From: Deltaproteobacteria bacterium
GTDB lineage: Bacteria; Desulfobacterota; Desulfarculia; Adiutricales; Adiutricaceae
NCBI GenBank assembly: GCA_031276865.1
Contig: JAISMF010000064.1
Coordinates: forward strand, 31,735-95,734
Length of the DNA: 64,000 bases
Direction: 5' to 3'
Position numbers and translations under genes: made by a program. Of this stretch, positions 48,155-57,650 are shown one piece after another (within the stretch, counting starts at the first letter, position 1; every line of letters starts with the position of its first letter). Under the pieces are notes generated by a model, which saw only the letters and a program-made list of their open reading frames with translations, ran no database searches and was not told where the DNA came from.

Positions 48155-49532
48155 CTATTAGCGCGTCAAACAGAGGAGCTTTTTTTCCACCCGTAAAAAA
48201 AGACGCGGGGTGGGCGAGGTTCGGGAAACGAGGGGCGCTCTCTAAAAAAAGGGGGAGGACCCTCCGGACGCCCTGGCGAAGGGGCTTTATTAGCGAAACT
48301 CGCGTCCGAACGACAAAGGGGCCGTCCGCGGCCACCCCCCGCCTGACGGAGGAGGCGGCGCCGTAATTCCCCGATTCTTCCCCGTTGGCGCGTCAAAAAA
48401 TAAGCCGCGCGACGGGAGAGTCAACCTTAACTAACGCTCATGGAAGATCTGAATCCCTTCCGCAAACGAGCTCATGAAAGTTTTCCAGTATTTTCGGCGA
48501 CTTGGAGTCCCCGAAAATACCTCCGAAAAAAAACATTCACATTAAAAAAACGGTTTGAAAAAAAACGCGGCGACAAAAATAACGCCATTTAAAAATACCG
48601 TGGTCGCGAAAATAACTCGCCATTCCGGTTTTTAAAATCGAAACCGGAACGATTTTTTCATCAACCGCCAGCTAAAATTTTTTCTCCCGCCGGACGAACG
48701 CTCCTATCAACCGGCGCCGCGGCATCCTCTTTCAGCGTCCGGCGTCCTTTTTCAGCCGCGGCCGGAAACTCGCCGGAAAAATCGCTCTGAAAAAAAATAC
48801 CTCCCTGAAAACAACCTGGGAAGCTGGGAAATGTCAGCTCCGCCTTCCGGAAAAGACGACCGCGTTTTTTAAAAAGGCTCCGCCGCGAACGCCCCGTCTT
48901 GGGATAAAACGCTTCCCCCCCGGCGTAGGTCCCGCCTCGTCCGTTCTCTCGTCTAACGGATCCGGTTCTTTCAAACTTCCCTCAGTTTCGTTTCCCTCCG
49001 TCCGTTTCCGTCCCTCGCCTCTTCATCTCATTTCCAACGCTTCGTTTCTCTTCTCCGGAAGCGCGTCCGCGGCGCCTGGCCGCGGCGGGACGAATATTTA
49101 TACCTAATTAATTCTTAATTTGAAAAATTCAGTTTAATTATAAAAGCTCGTCCCGCGGCCGCGAACCTGTGAAAATTTCGGAAAGTCCGTTCGAATCGGG
49201 ACTTCCGGCCTTTCCCTCGAAAGACGGCGGGAAAAGGCCGCGAGATCCCTCCCGCCCCCCGCGGCTTAAGCGGGGCTAAAAAATACGCCTTAAAGCTCTT
49301 GCTAAGAAAGGCCGGGTCAAATATCATGGGTTGTGGCCGCGCGAGCTTCAAACGGCAAAATTATAATTTCATATTTTCATCCGCCTAATAAACGTTTTCA
49401 ACGGGGGATCGGCCTAAACCGGCCCGAAACGCCCATTTTCATCCAGGCGTCCGGCCGTCTCCGCCTCCCCCCCAGAAAAATATCTTCTTTCGACCAGGAA
49501 AACGTCCTGTTCTTTCCGGAGGTTAAAAATCC
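48155..49532. other. Intergenic DNA between repeat block A and the coiled-coil gene
   Basis: About 1.4 kb without a supported gene, alternating GC-rich and AT-rich segments. An AT-rich stretch at 49095-49140 and the sequence at 49330-49500 could hold the promoter of the downstream gene pair; I cannot assign boxes with confidence. Confidence 0.4.
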
Positions 49533-50345
49533 ATGACTAAAAATCTGCCCCGCGGGGGCTACGACAAAAACGCTCCCATGACCCAGGTGCGGGAGATACT
49601 CTTCGGGGCCCAGCTGAAGGATATGGAAAACCGTTTCCGCCGCCAGGAGGAAAGGTTCCTAAGGGAGATAAACGAGTGCCGCGAGGCCTTAAAGGGCCGC
49701 ATCGACTCCCTGGAGAACTTCATGAAAAGCGAGATCTCCGCCCTCTTCACCCGCTTAAACGAGGAGAAGGACGAGCGGGAGACCGCCCTGCGCAACGAGG
49801 AGAGGGAGCGCCAGGAGGCTCTCAAGGCCGAGGCCAGGGAAAGGGAGAGCCAGGCGGAAAACGCGCGCCGCGACTTCCAAGACGGCATAGCGAAAGAGAT
49901 CCACGAACGCGAGGAGGCCGTAACCCGCCTCCAGGGCGACATCCAGAACACGAACGAGAATCTGGACCGCCGCGCGAACAAGCTCCAGGCGAGCCTCGAC
50001 ACCACCGAAAGGGCGATAAGGGATCTCCTCCAGACGGAGACCACCAGCCTCAACAACAAGATAGACGAGAAGGTGAACGAGCTCACCCAGCTCGTCCAGA
50101 AAACCGAGTCCCAGATCAGAAACGACATGGTCTACCGCACCCACATGTCCTCCATGATGACGGGCGTCGTCACCCATCTTTCCAAACCCTGGAACGCGGA
50201 CCCCGAATCCGACGACGAGGAGGAGGAGCACGGTCCGGACGAGCTCCAGGAGCTGGGGGGCCAAAGCGACGGCCAAAGCGACGGCGGCCAGGACTCCACG
50301 GAAAATCAGGGCTGGGACGGCGGCGGGGAGCACAACCCCTACTAG
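49533..50345 (+). CDS. Long coiled-coil protein paired with the OmpA-domain gene
   Basis: A 270-residue soluble protein with GGAGG upstream of ATG 49533. Residues about 25-205 are an almost unbroken Glu/Arg/Lys/Ala-rich coiled coil (for example ERQEALKAEARERESQAEN and NTNENLDRRANKLQASLDTT) rather like apolipoprotein/filament-type rods. The C-terminal 50 residues are acidic and Gly/Gln-rich, beginning near PESDDEEEEHGPDE. No enzymatic motif. The next gene, for a large membrane OmpA-domain protein, starts 72 bp downstream on the same strand, so a scaffold or filament role linked to that protein is likely (inference). Confidence 0.75.
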   Translation: MTKNLPRGGYDKNAPMTQVREILFGAQLKDMENRFRRQEERFLREINECREALKGRIDSLENFMKSEISALFTRLNEEKDERETALRNEERERQEALKAEARERESQAENARRDFQDGIAKEIHEREEAVTRLQGDIQNTNENLDRRANKLQASLDTTERAIRDLLQTETTSLNNKIDEKVNELTQLVQKTESQIRNDMVYRTHMSSMMTGVVTHLSKPWNADPESDDEEEEHGPDELQELGGQSDGQSDGGQDSTENQGWDGGGEHNPY

Positions 50346-50417
50346 GGGCGCCTCATTCATTTCATTCAGGCCTGCCGCGGCCCGAGGCGCGCCGCGGGCC
50401 CCCGGGGTTAGAGCGAC

Positions 50418-52937
50418 ATGGGTTTTTTTTCCAAGCTGTTTTCCAGGGAGCCTAAAAAAGGGGCCCCGGCCCCGGTTTTTGCGGAAGGGAGCTCTTTTAA
50501 GCCTTTAACGGATCTAAGCCCCGAGCCGGACCGAGACGGAGGGGCGGATCCCGTAGGGCCCGCTTCCGGACGGCCGGAGCCGGAAAAATCCGCTACGGGT
50601 TCCGCCGCCCCAATCCCTCCGGAAGGACTTGTCGAGGAGGGCGGGGAGGCGACAAACGGTTCCGGCCTTTCCGGAGCGCCGGAGGCGGATCCGCCGGAGC
50701 CCCCGAAAGGGGCCGAGGCGGAAACGGAAAGCGGCCGCGACGGCCCTTTGGAGGACGGGGACGGGGCCGAAGAGGAAGCCGGGGGGGGCTTTCAGAAATC
50801 CTCCGCCAAAAGCCGGGCCGAGATCAGCCTAGCCGAGGAAAGGCTTTTAAGCGAACTAGACGAGTATTTCAAAGACCCGCCAAATCCGGAAGCCGGAAAG
50901 GCGGAAAACCGGGCTGATTCGCCGGAGGATCCTTTTTCCGCTCACGAGGAGGGGGATCCTTTTTCCGGAAAAGAGGGGGAGTCCCCCTTCATGGAAGAGG
51001 GGGGCGAGGGGGACGGCTTAAGCGATCCCGCTTTAACGGATCCGGCGGGGGAGGGCCCCCCCCCCGAGGAGGAGCTCCCCCCCCCGCCGGATCCTGACAG
51101 CGAGCTGGGACAGCTGAGAAGCCTCCTTTTGGAAAGGGAGCTCAAACAGCTGAACCGTTTGCACTCCGCCGTGGGCGACCCCCAAGCCCTGGCCGGAACC
51201 GTCTCCCAGGTTGTGACCGAGGCCTTGATGCTGCGGTCGCATCGGGACGACAAGCTGAACACCGTCTTGGCGCCCACCGTGGAGAAGATAGTGAGCGCCT
51301 CGGTGAGGCGCAACCCGGAGGCCCTGGCCAACCAGATCTTCCCGGTCATCGGACCCGCCATCCGCAAATCCATCTCGGACTCCTTTTCCTCCATGCTCCA
51401 GTCCTTCAACAACACGCTCGAGATGAGCCTGTCGTTGAAGGGCCTGAAATGGCGCCTCGAGGCTTTGCGGGTCCACAAGCCCTTCTCCGAGATCGTGCTC
51501 CTCCACACCCTGGTCTACCACGTGGAGGAGATCTATCTCATCCACGCCGACTCGGGCCTCATTTTGGATCACCTTTTGGCCGAGGGCGGGGAGAGCCGCG
51601 ACGCCGAACTGGTGGCCGCGATGTTCACGGCCATCAGGGATTTCATCCGCGACAGCTTTTCCGTGGGCCAGAAGGAGAATCTGGACAATCTGCGCTTCGG
51701 GGAAAGAACCATCTATCTCTTAAGGTCGGACGAGGTCTTCATGGCCGCCGTCGTCCGCGGCAATCCCCCGGCCTCCCTTACCACCGAGCTCCAGGAGGCC
51801 CTGGAGCTCATGGTGGTGGACGCGGCCGAGGATTTGAGCGTCTTCAAAGGCGACGCCAAACCCTTCAAGCGCTACCGGGGCTTTTTCGAGCCCTTCCTGG
51901 TGGCCAGGTACCAGGATCAAAAGAGACTCCCCTTCCTGGTGCGCAAGGCGCCCCTCTTCGCGGTCCTGCTCGTTTTGATCTTTTTAGGCTCGCTGTGGCT
52001 CGGAAACAGAGAGGAGGAGCGGCGGGCCGCGGGCGAGGCCCAACGCCGGGAGGAGAGGATCCGGCTTAGGGATGACTCCTTGAAGATCAGGGAGAACCTC
52101 ATCGCCTCCTCTTTAGACGCGGTGAACAACATCCCCGGACTCGCGGTGGGAAGCGTCACCAAGCTTCCGGACGGCAAACTCGAGATCGTCTGCCTCAAAG
52201 ACGAGCTCGCCCCCGATCCGACGGAGGCCCTCACCCGCAACGGAGGACTTAACCGGGACGGCTTCCAACTGGTGATAAAACCCTTCGTCTCCATGGATCC
52301 CCCCATAGTGATCCGCAGGGTGCGGGAGGCCATCCCCCTTCCCCCCGGCGTCAAGATGGACTACGAAGAGGAGAGCGGGCGTCTGGCTTTAACCGGGGAG
52401 GCCAATCTGGGCTGGATTATGGAGACGAGGGAGAGGGCGCTCACCATCGCGGGGGTGCGGAGTTTGGATTTCTCCGGCCTCACCGACCCCAGGACCAGCC
52501 GGATGCAGGAGCTGGTAAACGAGATAAACGGGGTGGTCATCCATTTCCCTCTGAATAAAGCCGACCCCGTGCCGGAGGACCAGGCGAAGCTCGACGCCGC
52601 GGTGGACAACCTGGCCGCGTTGGAAAAGCTGTGCTCCGAAATGCAGATAGGAGTGAGCCTCATCATTTACGGCCACGCGGACGCCATCGGACAGGCCCGC
52701 CGCAACTACCAGCTCTCCATGGAGCGCTCCCACACGGTCGCGGCCCTGCTCTACGCCAAAGGATCCTACATGCCCATCCGCAATTACGGACTGGGCTCCC
52801 GGGTAAGCGAGGCCGAAGACGATCCGGAGGCCGAATCCCGTGAAAACCCCGACATGCGGCGCATCGAGCTGAGGGTGCTCGTGGGGGCGGAAAACGCCGG
52901 ACCGGCCTCCAGCATCGCCCGGGACGCCCCCAAATAA
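50418..52937 (+). CDS. OmpA-domain envelope protein with large cytoplasmic region
   Basis: An 839-residue protein. Residues 1-230 are a disordered acidic, Pro-rich linker. Residues about 230-340 are helical (DPQALAGTVSQVVTEALML, then VEKIVSASVRRNPEALANQI). Residues about 354-490 form an alpha/beta region (EEIYLIHADSGLILDHLLAE, then FTAIRDFIRDSFS and EVFMAAVVRGNPP) that reminds me of roadblock/longin-type folds. One membrane helix lies at about 511-533 (FAVLLVLIFLGSLWLG). A periplasmic part ends in an OmpA-like peptidoglycan-binding domain (IYGHADAIGQARRNYQLSM near 750, NPDMRRIELRV at the end). It could carry signals from a cytoplasmic GTPase to the cell wall (inference). Confidence 0.82.
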   Translation: MGFFSKLFSREPKKGAPAPVFAEGSSFKPLTDLSPEPDRDGGADPVGPASGRPEPEKSATGSAAPIPPEGLVEEGGEATNGSGLSGAPEADPPEPPKGAEAETESGRDGPLEDGDGAEEEAGGGFQKSSAKSRAEISLAEERLLSELDEYFKDPPNPEAGKAENRADSPEDPFSAHEEGDPFSGKEGESPFMEEGGEGDGLSDPALTDPAGEGPPPEEELPPPPDPDSELGQLRSLLLERELKQLNRLHSAVGDPQALAGTVSQVVTEALMLRSHRDDKLNTVLAPTVEKIVSASVRRNPEALANQIFPVIGPAIRKSISDSFSSMLQSFNNTLEMSLSLKGLKWRLEALRVHKPFSEIVLLHTLVYHVEEIYLIHADSGLILDHLLAEGGESRDAELVAAMFTAIRDFIRDSFSVGQKENLDNLRFGERTIYLLRSDEVFMAAVVRGNPPASLTTELQEALELMVVDAAEDLSVFKGDAKPFKRYRGFFEPFLVARYQDQKRLPFLVRKAPLFAVLLVLIFLGSLWLGNREEERRAAGEAQRREERIRLRDDSLKIRENLIASSLDAVNNIPGLAVGSVTKLPDGKLEIVCLKDELAPDPTEALTRNGGLNRDGFQLVIKPFVSMDPPIVIRRVREAIPLPPGVKMDYEEESGRLALTGEANLGWIMETRERALTIAGVRSLDFSGLTDPRTSRMQELVNEINGVVIHFPLNKADPVPEDQAKLDAAVDNLAALEKLCSEMQIGVSLIIYGHADAIGQARRNYQLSMERSHTVAALLYAKGSYMPIRNYGLGSRVSEAEDDPEAESRENPDMRRIELRVLVGAENAGPASSIARDAPK

Positions 52938-53151
52938 CCCGGGCCGCGGGGCGGCCCCCGAAAGCGCGCCGGGGAACCAAATCCCGTTCATTCTCCCCGC
53001 CGTTTCGAGTAGAACCGCCATCCCCCCCCACTCTCTCCGCGCTCCAGGCTCCCGATGAGGGTCCGGCTGGGGGGGGCGGGCTTCGCGGCCTTTCCCCCCC
53101 CCCCCGTCTTTAAAGCGGAACGGAATTCCTAAAAATCGTTCCGATGAAAAA

Positions 53152-53183
53152 AAAGCGGCCACCCGCGGCCGTTTTATTTTTTT
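53152..53183 (+). terminator. Terminator downstream of the OmpA-domain gene
   Basis: A 9-bp stem AAAGCGGCC/GGCCGTTTT (one G-T pair) with an ACCCGC loop, followed by A and a run of T. It lies 214 bp after the stop codon, on the same strand. Confidence 0.65.
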
Positions 53184-53777
53184 ACGAAAGAGAGCGTCCC
53201 CGCCACGGTGAATTCTTCGGCCGACAGCCAAACGACGGCCCATTGTCTAAAGCGGACCGCTTTTTCCCAAGGGAGGCGGAACTTGACGTCTTTAAAAACT
53301 CACGCGCGACCACCGCGCCCGTCGTCTCAGAAAAATGAACCTCGCTTTCTACTCCCTTAAGAAAGCTCCCTCGCGAAAAACGCTTGCTTACGAATCCGCT
53401 TCCCCCCCGCCCTGAAGAGCGGTCGCCTCTTCCACTTTTAAGCTGGTGATTTCAGCGTTTTTTTTAAAAAAGAAGTTTTCCTTCCGTATGCCTTCGGCCG
53501 CCTCGATCCGGGTTGTCGTCAGCCTAGTTCACCGACTTTCCAAATAGAAGAATTTTAATCTATTCTTGGCAATTAACGCTTGTTCCCGTTCCCATAGCCT
53601 GAAATTTCCGATAATTCACGGGAACAGTTTCTGTCAGGTCTTCGCTAGAGATTTCCCGCGTAAAGACCTAAAAATCATCCTTCGTCCCGGGCGCTCCCGC
53701 CTCAACTCATTTAAAAAAATGACGGTTAAGACGAACTAGGGTCGCCGATGGACGATGGACGATGGAACCGCTAAAAA

Positions 53778-55010
53778 CGCGTCCTACTCCGTTGATTGAG
53801 ACGATTCATCCCCCGCGGGTTGTCAAAAACCCGTCTTAAATAGGGCCGCGGGTGTCTATCATCCTATTTCAGTTTCTTCCCGTCCCGCGGCGCGGTGGTT
53901 TCCTTCATGCTAAAACCCTGATTTTCGCGATCGCTTCCCGCTCGAAGTCGTCCGCACGCGTAATTTTTACTACCCCGATCCGCCTCCCTCCGTCGCCTTT
54001 CCGGATCCCTCTCTCTTCAGCTAACTCTCTCCCAGCCTGAATTCCCAGCTCGAACGCTTTGTCAATATCGTCAACACTGAAGTTTTTGAAAATGTCCGCG
54101 GCTTTTTCAAGAGCGGGTTCTCCCTCGACTATTTTCAAAACATCATCCATGCTTTTCGTTTTAAATAAAAACGCCGTCTGAGAACGCTGACGCGCTCTTT
54201 ATATCATCGCGTTCACGGATCAAATCCGCGTATAGCGGCGCTTTAGACGGTTCCAAAGCGATGATTTAAGCCGAGCGATCTTGATAATTAAAATCATTCA
54301 ACGCGAAGAAAGAAAATTTAGGATCCGCGCCGGAAAGTGTAAAATTGGTTACGCCCATTAATGTCGAGGACCTCGGTTTCCTATAAGTAGACGACCCTTC
54401 GACACCCTGCCGAGCGGTTAACTTCGCCAAATCAATGACGCGCCCGCTTGATAATTTTTTCATTATCCTTACCCCGCGTTTCCACGCCAACTACCAACTT
54501 GGATGATCCGCCGTGAACGTCCATTTCAATACTGTTTTCATCGACGTTTTCTCCCTGTATTTTCGGACTGAAAAACTGAAAGCCTCGAAGTTGAAGTTCA
54601 ACGGTTCCCTCGACTTCTATTTCGCCCATTTGGCGGCTTATTCCCATGCGTGTCAATATTTCCCTCAAAATATCTTTAGAAAATTGAAGGGGGCGGGAAC
54701 TGAAAATAATAGGATTAAACGAAAAATCGCTGGTTAAGGGACGAATTATTTCAACGGCGTCCGCTCTTCGCGCGCTTTTTCTTTCACGCGGCCTGGCCTA
54801 AGAGCGGCCCGGGGCCGCGTCCTCAAAAGCATGACGCGTCAAAACGGGCTCCGAGTCAAGGGTGAAAGCCGTTATTTAGCCGCCACGGGCGGAAGCGGCG
54901 GCGAAAACCCCGCCGGGGAGGAAAAAGGCGGCCCAAAATGCGTTTTTTTTCCCACCGGAGCGACGCGCGGATAAATCAACAAGGGAGAACGTCCGGCCGT
55001 CTCTTAGCGA
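53778..55010 (-). repeat. Repeat block B (inverted partner of 46888-48154)
   Basis: Minus-strand copy of block A, about 1.23 kb, with the same order of parts: 5' flank, upstream spacer, decayed Rpn-type gene and conserved 3' flank (a TTTAAGACG...AACCCGCGGG...CGTCTCAATC arrangement that can fold back on itself). Together the two blocks form a degenerate inverted repeat around 48.2-53.8 kb. Confidence 0.8.
53864..54740 (-). pseudogene. Decayed Rpn/PD-(D/E)XK-family transposase-like gene, copy B
   Basis: Read on the minus strand, fragments in changing frames are DILREILTRMGISRQMGEIE, a nuclease-core-like SIEMDVHGGSSKLVVGVETR, then SGRVIDLAKL, GVTNFTLSGADPKFSFFALND, KIVEGEPALEKAADIFKNFS, LAEERGIRKGDGGRR, and finally GFSMKETTAPRDGKKLK with a stop at 53864. 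This is the same gene as copy A and keeps the middle part that A has lost, while A keeps the N-terminus. Several frameshifts; not functional. Confidence 0.75.
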
Positions 55011-55752
55011 TCGCTCCCGCTTTAAACGGCCGGATCCCCCCGGATCCGGCGGGCCGAGCCCGCCTCGGCCGCCTAAACCGGAGGGCTAGCGCGGAAGCCT
55101 TCCCTTCCGCCCGGGAGCCGAACCCTCCGTTCCCTCGGGGGACCCGTCGGAACGGGGCTTATTCGGCTCCGGCGCCGGCGCCCCGGCGCGCGAACCGCCC
55201 GAAAGGCGGAGGGAGCCGTTTTCAGCGTGCGAAACCTAGTCTACATGCATGTAAATAAATTATATTTACACATTATATTGATAATTCTTTACATGATTCG
55301 CGCTTGGCTTTATATTGTAGACGCCCCGCGCCCCCCGCCGCTTATTTTTCGACCCGAAACAGAGAGGCGTTCGGCGAAGTTCCGTTCCGCCAGCCGGAGG
55401 GCCCCTTTCCCGGGCGCCTTTCTCCGCGGAGCGGTTCGGCGGCCCCGGGGCCGTTCCGCTTTTACCGGAGACCCGCCCTCCCTCCCTTCGCGGCGTTCCC
55501 CGGAGTAATTTTACAGGTGGAAAAAACCTCCTCTTTATGCCAAAATGTTGCCTTTAACTCCGCCGGACGGGAGCTTCCGCCGGGCGGAGTCCGGTTCCGG
55601 CCCGGTCGCCTCTTTTTGGAAAACGGGAAAACCGGACCGGACAGCTTCCCCCCCTCCCTCCCGCCGGCGGGGAAGAGGTCCGGATCTCTTTCCGGACGGT
55701 CGTCCGGACCCCACTCCTCCCCGGCCGCGGGGGCATCCCCTGGTTTCCATAT
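55011..55752. other. Intergenic DNA before the small GTPase gene
   Basis: GC-rich except for an AT-rich stretch at 55235-55315. No gene supported. The AT-rich part is the likeliest promoter region for the GTPase-GGDEF genes. Confidence 0.4.
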
Positions 55753-56280
55753 ATGACGAACAAAAAAATTTGCATGCTCGGGGCCTTCTGCGTGGGCAAA
55801 ACCGCCCTGGTGCGGCAGTACGTGAGCTCCATCTTCTCGGACAACTACCTCTCCACCGTGGGGGTCAAGATCTCCAAAAAGGTGGTGAAAGTGTCCGACG
55901 ACGAGATCTCGCTGGTTCTCTGGGACATGGAGGGCCAAGATCACTACTCCACCGTGAACCTCTCCTACCTGAGGGGGGCCAACGGCCTTCTGTTCGTGAT
56001 CGACGGCACCCGGGGGGAGTCCCTCTCGGTGGCCCTGAAACTCCGCTCCGACGCCATCAAGCTCCTGGGACCCGACATCCCCCACTATTTCCTCGTGAAC
56101 AAAGCCGATCTGGAGCCGGAATGGGAGATCACGGCCAAGGTTCTCGCCACTTTGGAAAACCGCGGCATCAAAATCCTCAAGACCAGCGCCAAAACCGGCC
56201 TCAACGTGGAGCAATCGTTTAGCAGCCTCACCCGGGACATGCTCGAGGCCGAACCGGCCGCCGCCCCGCAAGCCCCCTGA
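55753..56280 (+). CDS. Ras/Rab-like small GTPase
   Basis: A 175-residue bacterial small GTPase. All G-boxes are present and numbered almost as in Ras: P-loop GAFCVGKT (10-17), switch I Thr35, WDMEGQ with the catalytic Gln at 62, NKAD (116-119) and TSAK (144-147). Position 12 is Phe rather than Gly, as often in prokaryotic members. There is no C-terminal lipidation motif; the tail is Ala/Pro-rich. Closest to the Rab-like prokaryotic group rather than to translation GTPases. The GGDEF gene begins 137 bp downstream. With the nearby OmpA-domain and coiled-coil genes, it may act as a polarity or envelope switch (inference). Confidence 0.88.
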   Translation: MTNKKICMLGAFCVGKTALVRQYVSSIFSDNYLSTVGVKISKKVVKVSDDEISLVLWDMEGQDHYSTVNLSYLRGANGLLFVIDGTRGESLSVALKLRSDAIKLLGPDIPHYFLVNKADLEPEWEITAKVLATLENRGIKILKTSAKTGLNVEQSFSSLTRDMLEAEPAAAPQAP

Positions 56281-56417
56281 AACGGCGCCTCGGGCTTTAA
56301 ACCCCCTCCCCGATTCCCCGCCCCCTTCAAGCCCCGTCCCCGCCTTCGGCCTTCCCCCGCGGCATCGCCGATTTATGGGCGGCGGACCCGTTTTCCAGTT
56401 TCACTTCGGAGTCATAC

Positions 56418-57590
56418 GTGAAAAGCAAGATCATCCTCCGCGGCCCGGACGACAACGGAAGCGTGGGTCTGGAATTTTTGAGCGTCCTGGAGTACGCCAT
56501 TTTACGCCGGGTCAAACCCATGAAATACGAGTATTACGGGAACGTTCCGCGCTTCTACTCCAGGATCTTCCCCTCCCGGGACGGCGTGGCCCCCTGTTCC
56601 AATCCCTGGGACTACTCCTTCATGCTGGAGTACTTCCTGTTGGACGCCGAGGACTTCTTCAACCAGCCCCACAAGCCCGGCGACAAGATAAACTCCGGCA
56701 TCTGGCTTGAGACCTTGGAAAAAACCGGAGAGGAGGTGCCGCTCATAGCCAAGGCCTGGCAGCTCTCCCGGGATCAGCTCATAAGCATCCAGGTCATCCA
56801 CGAGGAGTACGCCGAGCGTCTGCGCATCCTGAGTAAGGCCCGCATAGAGTTGATCGAGCGCCGGAAGATCTCCGACTCTTTGAACTCTTTTAAGAAAAAG
56901 GCCCTATTCGACGCCATGACCAAGCTCTACAACAAGGGGAGCTTCATGGACATCCTCCAGGAGCAGATAGACAAGTTCAGCAGCTTCTCCCCCTCCATCG
57001 CCCTCTTCATCATAGACGTGGATCACTTTAAGGAGATAAACGACTCCATGGGGCACCTGGCCGGAGACTCCATCCTCATCCAGGTGGCCGAATGTTTGAA
57101 GAACTCCTTGAGGAAAAACGACTTTCCGGCCCGCTACGGCGGAGACGAGTTCACCATCATCGCCCCGGACACCAACATGGAGCAGTCCCACAAACTGGCG
57201 GAAAAGCTTAGGAGACGCATTGAAAGCCACGAGTTCAACACCGGAAGCAAAAAGGTGAGCATCTCCGTGGGCTACACCATCTACCGCCCCGGGGAGACCC
57301 TCCAGAACTTCATCCGCCGCGCCGACCGCGCCCTCTACGACGCGAAGGAGCTGGGCCGCAACCGGGCCTGCTTCCGCGACCCCTGGTACATTGACGACGA
57401 GGAGGAGACCGAAAAGGAAAAGGATGTGCCCGGACTCAAGGCCTTTCGGGAGCGGGACACGGCGATAAAATCCTTCCCCGAAGGCCATCCCGCCGAAAAT
57501 CCGGAGGGGGGAAAGGACTCGGCGCCCGACGCCGCCCGCTTGAGCCTCCCCGACGGCGACCTGGAGGATGACGGCCCTCCGGAAAACTGA
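56418..57590 (+). CDS. Diguanylate cyclase (GGDEF) with uncharacterised N-terminal domain
   Basis: A 390-residue soluble protein starting at GTG 56418 with GGAG upstream. Residues 1-150 form an uncharacterised region (KIILRGPDDNGSVGLEFLSV, then VPRFYSRIFPSRDGVAP); residues about 125-160 are helical, as in a signalling linker. The GGDEF domain has FIIDVDHFKEINDSMGHLAG with the metal-binding Asp, the active site RYGGDEF (GGDEF at 241-245) and an inhibitory I-site RKND at 232-235. It should make c-di-GMP and be feedback-inhibited. The acidic, Pro-rich tail of about 60 residues is atypical. Located between the Rab-like GTPase gene and thiD. Confidence 0.9.
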   Translation: MKSKIILRGPDDNGSVGLEFLSVLEYAILRRVKPMKYEYYGNVPRFYSRIFPSRDGVAPCSNPWDYSFMLEYFLLDAEDFFNQPHKPGDKINSGIWLETLEKTGEEVPLIAKAWQLSRDQLISIQVIHEEYAERLRILSKARIELIERRKISDSLNSFKKKALFDAMTKLYNKGSFMDILQEQIDKFSSFSPSIALFIIDVDHFKEINDSMGHLAGDSILIQVAECLKNSLRKNDFPARYGGDEFTIIAPDTNMEQSHKLAEKLRRRIESHEFNTGSKKVSISVGYTIYRPGETLQNFIRRADRALYDAKELGRNRACFRDPWYIDDEEETEKEKDVPGLKAFRERDTAIKSFPEGHPAENPEGGKDSAPDAARLSLPDGDLEDDGPPEN

Positions 57591-57650
57591 AACCGGACGC
57601 CCCCCAAACGATCCCCCAAGACTCCCGCCCGCGAAAATGGAGCCCCGACC

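Noticed and set aside
57540..57650. TPP riboswitch upstream of thiD, or in the thiD-thiM gap
   Set aside because: No CTGAGA-type conserved box or matching stem layout; the thiD leader is only 60 bases.
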